NCBI RefSeq assembly: GCF_004798865.1
Contig: NW_025335317.1
Location: forward strand, 30,469,818 to 30,533,817
DNA: 64,000 nucleotides
Direction of reading: 5' to 3'
DNA from: Varanus komodoensis
Lineage: Eukaryota; Chordata; Lepidosauria; Squamata; Varanidae
Positions 1-10,950 of this stretch are shown here, in pieces (positions within the stretch are counted from its first letter, which is position 1; each line of letters opens with the position of its first letter). The position numbers and the translations under genes were made by a program. Under the pieces are notes generated by a model. That model was not told the DNA's origin and searched no databases. It saw only the letters and a program-made list of their open reading frames with translations.

Positions 1-570
1 CAAGAAGTTACCAGTTGTCTTTCCCTTAATAAACCGCAGTGAGGTGAGGCAACGAGGCAGCAGCAGGCCTGGGGCTGGCGAGGCGGCAGCGGGCCCAGGG
101 GTGTGAGGCAGTGGCGGCTTGCTCCCTTGGAGAAGGCCACACAGCCTGGCCGCCCCCGGACTCGCATGATTAAAAATAGATTTTAAAAAGGTATGTTTCT
201 TACCTTCAGTCCTTTTTTAGTTTCTTCGTCTTTGTCTCTCTCTCTCTCTCTCTTCTGTTTCCTGCTCCGTATTCCCACTCTGTATATGCATGCAGTGGGG
301 GAGGGGGGAGAGCCAGCACCCACTCGGTTGAGCTGTTGCAATTTGGGCATGCTCCGGCTCTCTCTCTGCTCCGTTTTAAAGAATGCCTGAGTGCAAGAGG
401 GGAGTAATCCTAAAACCCCCACCAGACAAAGTTAGCTAGTCATGGAAATGTACTATTAGTCTATTTGGTGAAATACTAGTGATTTCTCAGGCTGTAAAAC
501 AGGTGTTTGCGGGCCTGTTGTAAGCCCAGGTGGATGCTTTCCACTTGCTGTTTCCCTGCACGATCACTGG
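1..570. other. BNIP3 intron, no exon seen; GC-rich stretch and (TC)n
   Basis: No BNIP3 exon or known repeat was recognised here. Positions 40-165 are clearly GC-rich compared with the rest of the window and hold CAG/GGC-rich, gene-free sequence. A short TC microsatellite lies at about 235-253. Open frames on both strands in 183-422 are low-complexity and show no domain. Because the next BNIP3 exon to the right starts in mid-protein, this stretch should be intronic. Confidence 0.5.
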
Positions 571-1580
571 GATTTCATAGAGCGTCACAAGGGGTCTCCT
601 GAACCATCTAGTCTGACCCCTGACTCAAAACAGCTCTGTTCATGTAATCCCCAACATGTGGTGGTCCCTCACTGATGGAGCCTCAACCACCTCTCTTGGA
701 AGCCCATTCCATACCCTAGGGGTCCTAACTGTCAAGAAGTACTTCCTGACATCCAACCTGAAGCCTGGTTCCTTGAGCTTTACCTCATTGTAACGCTTCC
801 CACCCTCCACTGCAGGGAAGAACAGGTCATGGCCCTCCTTCACACGGTATCTCCTCACATACATATAAGTTGTTAAAAGATCCCCTCAGTGTCTCCTCTT
901 CTCCAGGCTGAAAGGACCCAGTTCCCTCAATCTTTCCTCATTTGTCATCCCTCCCAACCTGGCTACCATTCTTGCATTTCACTGAACTGATTCTAACCTG
1001 GCTATATCCTATGTCTTTCCTATAATGTGAAGCCCAGAACTGGATGCAGTACTCCAGTTGTGGGTGCACCAGAGTTGTGTAGAGCAGTATCAACACCTCT
1101 CTTGATTTGGAAGCCACACTTGTGGCTATACTTCCAAGGGTGGCATTTGCCCTCTTAACTACCACATCACACTGCTGGCTCATGTTCAGCCTGCTGTCTA
1201 CAAGTACCTTGAGATCACTTTCACAAGTGCTGCTCTCCAGCCACTTGTCCCCCATCCTGCACAAGTGACATCTATTCCTGTGTCCCAAGTGCAAGATCTT
1301 GCACTTAGCCATATTGAATGCCATCCTGTCGTACCCCACCCACTTCCACACCCTGTCCAGATACTTCTGGATTTGGATCACCACTTCCTCAGTTGTGGCC
1401 ACCACCCCCACTTTGGTATCATCCGTGAATTTAGTCAGCAGACTGGTTATCCCCTCTTCAAGGTCATCGATAAAAAAGGTTGAATAGACTTGGTCCCAGA
1501 ACAAATGACCTACCACTCATCCCTGTTCCCCTGATCTCAAAGCATAGGATGGAGTGGTCACTCACATCCAGAGCTCCCCT
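571..1580 (-). mobile_element. CR1 LINE, 3' part with internal deletion
   Basis: Read on the - strand, 938-1516 encodes the carboxyl part of a CR1 reverse transcriptase: an F-T-D-D catalytic box (LLTKFTDDTKVG), then the CR1 landmarks [28 protein letters not shown] and HPQLEYCIQFW. The 3' end continues to about 571 with the usual CR1 untranslated tail ('ccatctagtctgacccc'). Upstream of the RT piece, 1525-1580 matches the endonuclease region of the CR1 copy at 29.7-32 kb ('gatctcaaagca...'), so a large internal segment is missing. The copy is non-functional. Confidence 0.85.
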
Positions 1581-1905
1581 GATCTGCACATAGAATCATA
1601 GAATAGAGGAGGTGGAAGGGGCCATGAAGGCCATCAGTTCCAACCTCCTGGTGTTGCAGGACACCAGTTTATACCATCCCACTCAGATGGCTGTCTAGAT
1701 TCTTTTTGAATGTCTTTAGTGTGGGAGAGCCCAGCACCTCTCTAGACAGCTTGTTCCACTGCTGTATTGCTCTGACAGTGAGGAAGTTTTTCCTGATGTC
1801 CAGCCTGAATCTGGGTTGTCACAACTTGAATTGATTATTCCGTGTCATACACTCTGGTATCAGCAAAAAGAGCTCTTGACCTTCCTCTTTATGACAGCTT
1901 TTGAG
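1581..1905 (-). mobile_element. CR1 LINE 3' end (second subfamily)
   Basis: The stretch opens with 'tagaatcatagaat', the typical reverse complement of a CR1 3' terminus, followed by CR1 3' text such as 'ttccaacctcctggtgttgc' and 'gacagtgaggaagtttttcc'. It resembles the copy at 43.8-44.7 kb more than the neighbouring copy at 571-1580, so it is a separate, 5'-truncated insertion. It abuts the older CR1. Confidence 0.8.
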
Positions 1906-2364
1906 GTACAGTAGATCAAGTGGGAGCACAACAGCTGTAATGAATACAGCACACAACATGTATTCTGTTAAATTTGAAACATGTATATGCATAGAATTAG
2001 ACATGTCTCTCTTTTGGCCAGCACTACTTTTTAAAAAAAGAAGACGACAACAACAAATTGTATCTGCAAAGTGATGAATCTGGCTATGCATATGATCTGC
2101 AACCCAAGCTTGAATTGCCCTATGGAGATATAGCCTAAAGCAACTTTCCTTAGGAGTACCAAACAGTACCATTTACAGAATAACAGCATTTGGTCATGAT
2201 GCAAAATTTGAATGCCTCAAGTATGACTGGGCCTTTTCCGTTATTTTCTGTGCAGCAAATTGCAGTCATAGATCCATGTCTTTGTTTGCTGATTGTAACT
2301 TGTGGATCATGTTTAGTGTATATTGTAAATCTGATAATGTCTGACTAGATTTCTACTCTTTCAG

Positions 2365-2471
2365 TCAGAAGAAGATTTTCTAGAAAGAAGGAAAGAAGTT
2401 GAACAGCTTTTGAAGAAAAGCTCAGATTGGATGTGGGATTGGTCCAGTAGGCCTGAGAACATTCCACCCAA
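2365..2471 (+). CDS. BNIP3: BNIP3 exon: BH3-like region
   Basis: This 107-bp exon is flanked by 'tctttcag' and 'gtaagtg'. It encodes [18 protein letters not shown], then [17 protein letters not shown], and ends two bases into the lysine codon completed by the next exon. The charged helix and W-x-W-D-W core match the BH3-like segment of BNIP3. Confidence 0.95.
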
Positions 2472-5400
2472 GTAAGTGTCTTTGTAAAGATCCTGTAAGC
2501 TGTTGCCTGTATGCTAAATGGGTGACACACATTTAGAGAGATGATTCTCTTGTCTTCTTGCATACCAGGGAATTTCTGTTTAAACACCCTAAGCGCACAA
2601 CTACCCTCAGCATGAGAAACACAAGCATGATGAAGAAAGGGGGAATATTTTCTGCAGAATTTTTGAAGGTTTTTCTACCATCTCTGCTGCTGTCCCACCT
2701 GCTTGCTATTGGGCTAGGGTAAGGATTTATTATGTTAATCATTTATGGGAGTGCTGGGGCAGAAGTTTTGTATGTTATGGCAGGATGCAGTAATGTTAGT
2801 CAGGCTCTGCTCATCAGCTCAGGCAGAAAATCAAAAGAGTAACATAAGATTGCATGTGTGTCATCTTCTTGTAAGAAAGGTATGGCTAACTTTGGCACTA
2901 CAAATGGTTTGACTTTCAACTCCCATGATCATTCACCATTGGCTATGCTGGCTAGGGCTGATGGCAGTTGTAGACCAAAAAAAAAAAAAAAATCTAGATG
3001 GTCACAAGTTGCCCTCCCATCTTGTAAGGAAGTGTAATAAAATAACCTGTTCTTCAAATAATTTTGCCTTGTACAAATGTTAGCTAGTAAATTCAGCTTC
3101 TGTTTTTCTTTTACTGAACTCTGTGTAAAGTTTTCCAGGAGGCCTTTCAGTAGACACTGACCAAAGTCAGTTCTGCTTAATGTTAGTGTGGTCGCAGCAT
3201 TATATGGCTTCAGACCATGCAAGGACCAAGTAAGCATGCTCACCGTGAGAGAAAGTCTTCTGATTTGTCTTGTGTTACAGGAGAATCCCAAGCTATGGAA
3301 TGAGTGGAGAGTACCTTCCAGCAGCATAAGTTTTGTCAGAATGTTATCCATCTATCTTGCTCAAATATGGATTCATGGACTGATTCCTATAACGATAAGG
3401 ACTTTGCAGTAGCATTTATAAAACCAGGGTAAATTGCTCCACTCTGAGTGAAGGCAAGAACAAAAATGAGATGAATGGCCTCTAGGAAGAGGTGTGAAAT
3501 TAATCAATTTTCAGGAATCAAAATGTTCTGAACTAAAATCACTTCCTTTGGAGCTTAATTAGCAGAGAATCTAGCATGTAAAGCAGGAGGTCACAGATTC
3601 AGCATGCCAATGGGGGGATCTTTTTCTCTCTCTCCCTCAACATACTTTGGAGGCTGCATACTTTAAGATGTGCTGCTTAAGACTAACAGCACAGATTTTT
3701 CTACATTGTATCAGACTTTATGTTATTTTCATAATAGGATAATTGGTTTTCCTGGGAAAAGAAAGGAAAACCAGTATTTCCTTCTACTCTTATATTTACT
3801 TTCCCTACGATAATGGAAATGAAAGCAGCAATCTTACACCCATTTAGCTTATAATAAGCCCCATTGAACTTAGTGCAACTTACTATTGAGTGGAAATGCA
3901 GAAGATTGTGGTGTAAGCCTCTTAGAGTACAATCCTACCTATGGCATCCCAACATTGTATAGGAGGCTGTAGGATTATTTAGAATCTGCAAGATCAAAGG
4001 ATAAGCCCCTGCCTCACTCCCTCACAGCTGGTTCAGAAAGAAAAGCACCAGCTATCCCCCACACATACCCTGGTTTGAAACTAGGCCTTGGAGTCTGGGT
4101 GGCTAGGGCCACAAACCAATTCCTGTCAGCATCCCAGCCCTGTTTCCCTCCCTGGCACTAAATCTAGACGGTCAAACAAGTAAGGCTGCTTACCTGTAAC
4201 TGATGTTCTTCAAGTGGTCATCTGTGCATTTACACATATGGGTGCTGCTCCTGCATAGGGCCTGTTGATGGGAAGGTCCCTTTAGTATATAAACGTGGGT
4301 CTTCCACCTTTTTCCCCAGTTCTCATGAGACCACCATTTTGGCCTAGGACCTGGGGAGGAACAGCTGGTCACAGCCCCACCCACACCATCCCTATACAAG
4401 TGCTGAGGAAAAGAAGCTGCAGTAACAGGCTATCAACACCACCGTGGGGTCAATGGGTGGGTTGTGTGAATGCATAGATGACCGCTTGAAGAATGTCAGT
4501 TACAGGTAAGAAACTTTACTTTCTTCTTCATAGTCTCTGTGTATCACACATATGGGTGATTAGCAAGCTTCCCTTGAAATGGAGGAGGGCTGGTGTCATT
4601 GGCAGAGGACCAACAAGGGCACCACTCAGCTGAAAAGAATAATTACCAGGTATACATATTGAACCAGCAACGCTGGATAAAGGTTGATGGGTGGACCATA
4701 TCACTGGTCTGTGGAAAAGCTACAGAGGGATACTGGTGTGCAGTGCTGTAGACATTGCCATTGCTACATTGGATGTGCCCTCAGTTGCTCAGGGAGTTGT
4801 AGTCCAGACAGCTGGTAGGCCAGTGTGACCATCTTGACAACTCAGTGTGCAGCCCATTGAAAGTTGATCAGCCTACCTCTGTACTGTCCAACGTATGCAA
4901 CAAAGAGTGTGTGGGACCACTGGAAGAATTCAGTATGGTACTGAAAGAACATCAATACCCTGCACATGTCCAGGATATATACACCAGGTTGGATGGAGTG
5001 AAGGAGAAGAATGGGAAGCAGATGTTTGGCCACTACATGAAAAAGCTCCTTAGGAGAACTTTAAAACATATGGGGGAGGGAGGGAGATGTGCAGCATGGC
5101 ATACCATCACCTGGCAAAGACATATATTTCAACAGAGGAAAAACCTCAAGCAAGGCCCAGCACCACTCCCTCAAAAAATAGGAAGAAAACCAGGGCACAG
5201 CGAGAATGAACTTTGATATCTCTACACCAGTGCCCAGAGTATGGGAAACAAACCACATGAACTTGAGCTCATGGAACTCAGTGGCCCCATTGAAAGCATC
5301 TGGCTAAATTTAAAAGAAGAAAACAACAACAACAACAAAAACCACCAAACAAAACTCCATAGTTATTAGTGTCTATTACCGACCACCCAGTTAAAAAGAA

Positions 5401-8001
5401 GACAAGGATGCAATCTTTGAAAAGCAACTTGAGAGTATTTCCAAGAATGACGTAGTTGTGGGGGACTTCAGTTTCCTTGATATATGCTGGGAGGCAAATT
5501 CTGCCAAGCATGGCCCCTCCAAGAGATTCCTGACATGTGTTGCCAACAACATTCTCCAGCAGAAAGCAGAAGAAGATACCAGAGTATCAGCTATCCTAAA
5601 TATAATACTAACTAACAGGGATGTCCTGGTGGACAAAATAGCAGGCATGGGATCTCTGGGGGAAAGTGACCATGTGATACTTGAATTTTCAATTATAAAG
5701 GAGACAAAGGGTAACTGGAGCCAAACAAGCATCCTGGACTTCAAGATAGCCAACTTTAACGAACTCAGAAAAATAAGGCAAGTGCTGTGGCAAGATACCC
5801 TTAAGGGGAAAGGTGACCAAGAGGGATGGGAAATCTGGAAAAAGAAGATTCTTCAAGCACAATTGTGAAGAATTCCATCAAGAAAAAAGTGTAGAAGACA
5901 GCAGAGGAAGCCCACGTGGCTACCCAAAAATTAAGTGACAGTCTGAAAGAAAAAAACATGTACAGGAAGTGGAAGCAGGGCCAAGCCACAAAAGAAGAAT
6001 ATAAACACATAGCGAGGAATTGCAGGATGGCATGGGTGGGATGGTTGGTGGAGCTCTGGTAGCCACCAATGGATGGCGGGAGAAAAGAGCTGCCCAAAAG
6101 GTGGGAGTATGCTCTGCTGGCAGCAGCAAGGCCTAGTCAGCAGTCATAAGAGCACAGCTCCACAATCTAGCTTTAAGTCAGCCCACTCAGTTCTTCAGGC
6201 CTCAGTTGGTCCTCTCCCAGGCAAGAGGTACAGGTGGGGAATGTCTGTGGAAGGAAGATGTCTTCCACAGTGAACACATTTCCTAACAGACACTTTGAAA
6301 GTCATCAGGGAGAGAGAGGAAGGGTAAGACAAAAAGATAGATCCAAAAAGGTCAATAATAGGTATTGTTTTTAGAGATATTACTATAATTTTATATTTAT
6401 TTACAATAAAGATTGTAAAAGTGAAAATGAGCAAAGGTGAGAGTTTTGAAAGAAGTAGATTTTAAAAGGAGCTGTGGTACAAAAGAAGAAGCTAGCTATG
6501 CTCAAATCAATAGGTAGAATTTTCATTGGTTAAATCATGCAATCACTGACACATAACCAGGCCTGAGAAAAACCCTCTTTTCTAGAAAGTAGCCTGTGTG
6601 CATCCTTGAAATGTAGCTGACACTGACCAGGCAACAGTCCAGAGAAAGCTAGTTAGTTAGCACTTGACAGATAACAGCAGCTCAATCAAAGGGCAATTCA
6701 CATCAGCCCACCCCTTCCTTCTCCTCTTCTATGTAATAGCACCCTCTCCTCACCCCTCCTTCAGAGCATCTTCTTTGGTATTGCAAGTGGAAAAGATCAT
6801 GCCCATGTAACTTTTTTACTTCTGTAACCTATTGGAAAGTGTTAACTGTTTTGCATGTTTAATAATCTATGCACCCTTTAATAATCTATGTGTAAAAGGC
6901 CAACTGAGGACTGCTCAGGTGTGCCATCTGGAACAATTTTTTAGTAGCCAGTTATTCTAGAGAACAAATCCTTTAAAAAGAAAACCTTCCTTTGTTGTGT
7001 ATTTTGGGCATATGCACACCAGGACACAGACCTTTTGGTCAACATGAGAAACAGACCCAAGGTACCCAAACTGGTGGTTGGAAAAGAACTGGGGAAATGG
7101 TGGGAGCCCTGCCTTTATATAAGAAGGAGGGGAGGAGCTCATGCCAAAGCGAGCTTAGCTAGGAAAATCTTCCTGACAGCAGACCCTGCACAGGCAGAGC
7201 CCATGTGTGTGATGCACAGAGACCATGAAGAACAACTGTCTAGAAAAAATACCCATCCTGAGGTGTGATGGCAGAGATTGCTGCCATGTTTTGTTCAAGG
7301 CATAGGATCAAGGGCATTGGAGTAGGATTGTGCCTTTAGCACCCCATGTTTATCTGGAAGTAAGTCCCATGTTCAATTAGTTAAGTATAGGATCACTTCC
7401 TTCACAATGTTCTTCTATTGAAGCATCTTAGGTTGCAGAAGGTAACAGGTAGCAACTGTGACCTCCTATCCAATATATGAAGCACCAGTTCTGACTTTCT
7501 AGCAATTAAGGCTCATTTTAGTCCAATACATGTAAGCAGACTAAACCATACCTTTTCAAATCTTCATTTATTCATTTTTAGGATTTCTTTGGTTTAGCTT
7601 TAGCAAAGTCTTGGGCAAAGTTCCAAGCTATTGAAAATAAATGTCTGCTGGGGTTCTTTCAAGCATTGCAGGTAAGTCCAAAGATGTTCTCTGACCACAA
7701 AAACAGAGATTTTGGGCCCCAAAAGAGCTACGTTTTGCATGATGACAAAAAATGTCCTTTTGTAGTTGCCTAGAGACAGTCCCTCCTTATTGCATCTTGA
7801 GACTTTCAAGCTTATGGCAGTTTGAAAGTCTACATCATTTGTAGCATCAGGCTCTGACAGCGTTTATCTTATGTGGCTAGTAGTCAAGACAAGAAGAAAA
7901 AAAGGCAATCTATTCCTAGTTCAAATTAAGCACTTGATTTGTGTTTTAGGATTTATATTGGAAGACGGTTGACGCCCATGGCTTCCAGCAGCTCTTTGTA
8001 A
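2365..8001 (+). CDS. BNIP3: BNIP3, last three coding exons (5' part outside window)
   Basis: BNIP3 is a BH3-like, tail-anchored outer-mitochondrial-membrane protein that acts as a mitophagy receptor and promotes cell death. CDS segments are 2365-2471, 2569-2718 and 7950-8001, giving about 102 residues that begin [13 protein letters not shown]. Visible parts are the BH3-like stretch ([18 protein letters not shown]), the family-specific [10 protein letters not shown] and [15 protein letters not shown] segments, and the transmembrane helix with the S-H pair and A-x3-G-x3-G dimerisation motif ([16 protein letters not shown]). The text fits BNIP3 better than BNIP3L (LFKHPKRT and LLSHLLAIG, not FRHPKRS and FLSHVLALG). 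All junctions have AG/GT and keep frame. The N-terminal exons with the LC3-binding motif are not in the window. The lumenal tail ends TPMASSSSL, unlike human TTSTSTF as I recall it. The last intron (5.2 kb) carries a DIRS-like element. Confidence 0.96.
2569..2718 (+). CDS. BNIP3: BNIP3 exon: membrane-anchor region
   Basis: This 150-bp exon is flanked by 'cataccag' and 'gtaagg'. It encodes [20 protein letters not shown], the [15 protein letters not shown] segment and most of the transmembrane helix ([15 protein letters not shown]). The final glycine codon is split across the last intron. Confidence 0.96.
2885..2990. repeat. short dispersed palindromic repeat ('aactcccatgat' type)
   Basis: The pair 'ttcaactcccatgatc' and 'gggctgatggcagttgtagacc' forms the inverted ends of a short, widespread reptile repeat I recognise by its 'ggctatgctggctagggctgatgg' core. 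An A17 run sits at about 2978-2994. It is probably a MITE relic. A second likely copy lies at about 50370-50500. Confidence 0.5.
3540..3680 (+). repeat. tRNA-derived SINE remnant
   Basis: The text 'gagcttaattagcagagaatc' followed by 'aggtcacagattcagc' resembles the A- and B-box halves of a tRNA-like head (compare 'agctcagtggtagagcat' and 'ggttcaatcc'). It is diverged, has no acceptor stem that pairs, and is followed by a CT-rich stretch. It is a SINE relic, not a tRNA gene. Confidence 0.5.
3835..3925. repeat. short dispersed repeat ('aagtcccattgaa' family), diverged
   Basis: The text 'aagccccattgaacttagtgcaactta' followed by 'gattgtggtgtaag' matches a small repeat seen again at about 7300-7395 and 27920-27985, whose core is 'aagtcccattg...aatgggactta'. 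It is non-coding and old. Confidence 0.45.
4830..6130 (+). mobile_element. CR1 LINE fragment, endonuclease region
   Basis: The frame at 5458-5868 encodes the carboxyl half of a CR1 apurinic-type endonuclease: [20 protein letters not shown] (compare GDFN-x-PDICW), [20 protein letters not shown] and the SDHVILEF box with the catalytic S-D-H. Downstream, near 6000-6100, come [13 protein letters not shown]-like and RKELPKRWE-like remnants in other frames. There are several frame breaks and no reverse transcriptase, so the piece is truncated at both ends. It is nested in the DIRS-like element. Confidence 0.75.
6131..7000. other. unassigned intronic sequence
   Basis: No domain was recognised. An imperfect hairpin with a 9-bp perfect stem (ctgtggaag / cttccacag) lies near 6248-6273. 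The pyrimidine-rich 6700-6780 stretch followed by 'tgtaac' and 'aataatctatg' direct repeats (about 6860-6892) has the feel of an old transposon end, but I cannot place it in a family. Confidence 0.3.
7275..7400. repeat. short dispersed repeat ('aagtcccatg' family)
   Basis: The elements 'ataggatcaagg', 'ggaagtaagtcccatg' and 'agtataggatcac' in this order match the small 'aagtcccattg' reptile repeat also present near 27920. It is non-coding. Confidence 0.5.
7950..8001 (+). CDS. BNIP3: BNIP3 terminal coding exon
   Basis: The acceptor 'tgtgttttag' precedes GATTTATATTGG, which completes the membrane helix (G-IYIG) and the short tail [12 protein letters not shown], ending with TAA at 7999-8001. 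The frame agrees with the donor at 2718. The basic R-R after the helix is conserved in BNIP3. The serine-rich end is divergent. Confidence 0.95.
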
Positions 8002-8620
8002 GAGTGGGAATGTATCTTTCTTGTGAAAATGTGACAGCGTTCATCCAGGCATGCAAGATGGCAAACAAAGGAACTCCCGAGTGAACAGTGACTTTGGTTA
8101 TGTATGTTTTGTTCTTTAAATGTTGTCCTCCTAGTTCCATTGTAAAGTGGAAAGATGAAAACCAAAGCCAAGCAGTTCTTATATGTAAACTCATTTTTGT
8201 TCAACATAAGCAAAGTTTAGATGAAAGGAAGCTTCTTTTAAAAAAAGAATGGAATAAAAAATGCAATGTCTGTAGTGAAGGTTATGTAGCAATGAATTAA
8301 TCTGTGTTTCTTCCTTTTGAGTCTGTGAAGATATTAGTTGGGGTTGCTCTTAGTAATACTTCATGGGGGCTCCAGGGTATTGTGGCCTTACATTTCTGAA
8401 AAATGCCAGCTTTTTACTTGATGTGAAGTGACTTTATAATTGACTTTAAGATTTAACTACGAATTCTAAATAGTTTTATGTGCTTTAGAATGGGATCTTT
8501 CTCATATGTTGTTCAGTTAATATTTATACACTATGTAACTCTTCAAAATGGTGTAACTATGCTTGAGTTTAACACAGATTGATTATACAAATGCTGAAAT
8601 AAAGATTACCCAGGTTTCCC
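8002..8620 (+). other. BNIP3: BNIP3 3' untranslated region (inferred)
   Basis: This is unique, AT-rich sequence without transposon similarity from the stop codon to the first canonical AATAAA (8598-8603). The length of about 600 bases is reasonable for this gene. The cleavage site is inferred at about 8615-8625. Confidence 0.6.
8598..8603 (+). promoter_or_regulatory. BNIP3: BNIP3 polyadenylation signal AATAAA
   Basis: This is a canonical AATAAA ('ctgaaataaagatt') in the expected place downstream of the BNIP3 stop, and the first such hexamer after the stop in an otherwise unique stretch. Confidence 0.6.
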
Positions 8621-9756
8621 TCAAATCCAAATTAAATTGTGGATAACTAGAAAACTTTTGAAGTATGGGTATGAAAAATCACATCAGCATCCCACTGAGC
8701 CAAGGCTTCCATATGACAAGCTCACGAAGGGAGCAAGATGGCAATTTCATTCCATCTTTCCTCACAGTTGGTAAACAAGAGTTTCATGCCTCTGAATGTG
8801 GAGCATGTTACCAGTTCTCATGACTCAGTCCATGGTCACGGATAATGAGTGGATGTATCTTTTTTGGCACATGCTATTGACTCGCTGAATTTTTAGCTGC
8901 TCATCATAGATAATAAATCTCACTCAGTTGAGTGAGTGGGTGGGATGCTGAAAATAGAATGGAGTGTTCCTCATGGGCATTTCAGTGCCCCACTTCATGC
9001 TGGGCATGGAGAAAGGGAAGCCTTCTGCTTCCTGCCTCTGCAACAATCTTCTTGATTGCTATGCAGGGCATCAAGTGCTTAACAGCCCACTGCATTTCCA
9101 TACAGGTAAGGCAGGAAGTTAAACTTGCAGGTATGTCCACCAAAAAAATAATACAGTGGAGGGAAGGAGTGCTTTGCCCTGCTCTACACACACGAATGCA
9201 ACAGCTTGCTGGCCTTATATTCTAAAGCTACTAGAGCTATAGCAGACTAGCCTCTTATGGAGGTAGCACAGAAACACAGTAGGTCAGGGGGCAGAGCAGT
9301 CTGGGTCTCTACTGGGATGCTGGACATACAGGAACTGGGAAGTGCTTGTTGCTAGCCTGCAAAAAGTTTTGTACTCCTGCGTTTCACTGGTAGGAGGAGC
9401 TGCAAAGGAGTGGCTGAGAAGCCTGTCCAGCCTTTACCAGCCCTTCTTTTGAATAAAATGCACAGGAGTGTAGAAATTCAATAGAGACTGGGAGCCTTCC
9501 AGAGTGAAATTACAAGATTGCTTTTGCCCATCCCTTGGTTCTAGGTTTTGGTAACGACAGTTTTAACTATCTTCCCCGTCATATTTTACACAAGGGTAAG
9601 CTTGTGCTGAAAATTATTTGCAGCACTTACATTTTACTTACTAGTAAATAAGTAATAGATTCAGAGGGATATATAGTGTGGCAACCTTAATTTTAGATTG
9701 GAGAACAGTACATTTCTTTTGTAATTTTAAGGCTATACACTGTTTCTACACTCCTC
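8621..9756. other. intergenic, nothing recognised
   Basis: This is the stretch between the BNIP3 poly(A) signal and the DIRS-like fossil. Short open frames (for example 8932-9225) have no recognisable domain or splice context. No repeat family was identified. Confidence 0.4.
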
Positions 9757-10950
9757 TTGTTCATCTTATCTGTGCATCACACACATATGGGGCTTTGCCA
9801 TGCAGGGCAAGGCACAGATCTGAGAAACTTCCAAAATTCAGCTTCATGGAGTGGGTGGGAGCCCTGTCCCACCTCTTCCAGAGGTACACATAAAAGGAAA
9901 GGGCTCCAACTCAGTCCCTCAGTTTCTTTATGACCGCACATGGAGTTGATTCACCAATCGGATCCTCTGCTGCTCTAGCTCTCAATCCATCTGCTTACTC
10001 TCTCTCGTAAAAAAAAAAAAAAAATCAATAAAATAGTTTTCCTAGCTTTTCTCTGAAATTCTCTGCTATTCCTCTGCTCCGAGGTCGTTTCTTTGTTGCT
10101 TCCTCATTGCCTGCAAGGAAGGAAAACAAAGATTTACTCTTCTTCCCACTGAGGACGGCCACTCCCGCTGCCTCCTCTGCTGTGGTGAGGGGCACATTGC
10201 ACTGCCAGGCTTTTAAAAAGCAGACTTGCCAGCAGCAGACAGTTCACCTCAAATACGCTCTGTAGCAACATGCCCCGAGTGTTGCAGACCCATCAAAATT
10301 GGAGACTGAGAAACTCCCATCCACTGAGAAAACCACTCAGCCAGCTGCTGAGAAGGGAAGGGCCACTGCCACAGCCCCAGAGCAGCCTCCAGGGGCCTTG
10401 GCCACCCCCAAACACAATGGGCACCATGCCAACAAGTCTTGCACCATCAGCCACATTGCCGCTTGATGACCGCCCGTGCACTGTGGATCCTGGGGTACCC
10501 CTGGATGGAATCCCCACAGACCATGAGCTGGGCTCTCACACCAATCATGCCAGAACACTGATCAGAGCTCCTGCGCCACCATGCGACTCACCTACATGCA
10601 GCCTGTTGCCTGTGCCTCCTGCTTTGTCTGGCCACCACTTCTCTCACTGCCTCCAACTGCGGCTCAGGGCCTAGCCACTGGAGGACTCCGTGGATCACCC
10701 TGCTCCTCTTTTCCAGATTGGGATGGCTTGTCGTCATGGTCGCCAGTGTCCACACACTCAGCAGACTGGTCCGACTCTCCAGACCCACCCGCATTGGACC
10801 CAGGTCAATGTCGATGGCACCACTCAAGAGTGAGAGGATCCTGACTTGTCCAACACCACTTCTGTATGCCTGGACTGCCCCAGATCCACTGCTCTGTGCC
10901 ACTGCCACCACCACTGCCATCTCAACCACCATGGCCATGATTAAGAAAAA
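9757..10950 (+). mobile_element. DIRS-like element, gag-end fragment, + strand
   Basis: The beginning 'tctgtgcatcacacacatatgg' is the inverted form of the right end of the two larger DIRS-like copies. It is followed by a promoter-like leader ('aagggctccaactcagtc', near 9900) and, at about 10140-10200, a remnant of the cysteine motif (CLLC-x-GEGH) seen in the gag-like frames at 26.2 kb and 37.2 kb. Proline/serine-rich frames continue to about 10940. No RT, recombinase or second end is visible, so it is a broken one-ended fossil. It lies between the two host genes in the opposite orientation to the other copies. Confidence 0.6.

Larger units (their letters stand above)
4180..7240 (-). mobile_element. 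DIRS-like tyrosine-recombinase retroelement, old, coding part largely gone, with CR1 nested inside
   Basis: The left end (from 'gctgcttacctgtaactgatg') and the right end (to 'gatgcacagagaccatgaag', about 7233) match the ends of the two longer DIRS-like elements in this window. The inner ends, about 4270-4350 and 7040-7130, are inverted copies of each other ('aactgggg', 'tttatata'). An internal complementary region lies at about 4471-4575: one half is the reverse complement of the left end and the other half of the right end. Between them almost no DIRS coding sequence remains, and a CR1 occupies 4.83-6.1 kb. It is clearly broken and old. It lies in the last BNIP3 intron, antisense to that gene. 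Confidence 0.7.

Noticed and set aside
183-422. Overlapping open frames on both strands at the left edge
   Set aside because: They are low-complexity (RERERD-type from a TC repeat), with no domain, no splice support and no link to BNIP3.
3540-3620. Possible tRNA gene
   Set aside because: A- and B-box-like words occur, but the acceptor and anticodon stems do not pair; it fits a decayed SINE head.
6600-6960. Possible solo LTR
   Set aside because: A pyrimidine-rich stretch and TG/CA-like words are present, but I could not find paired ends, a target duplication or a primer-binding site.
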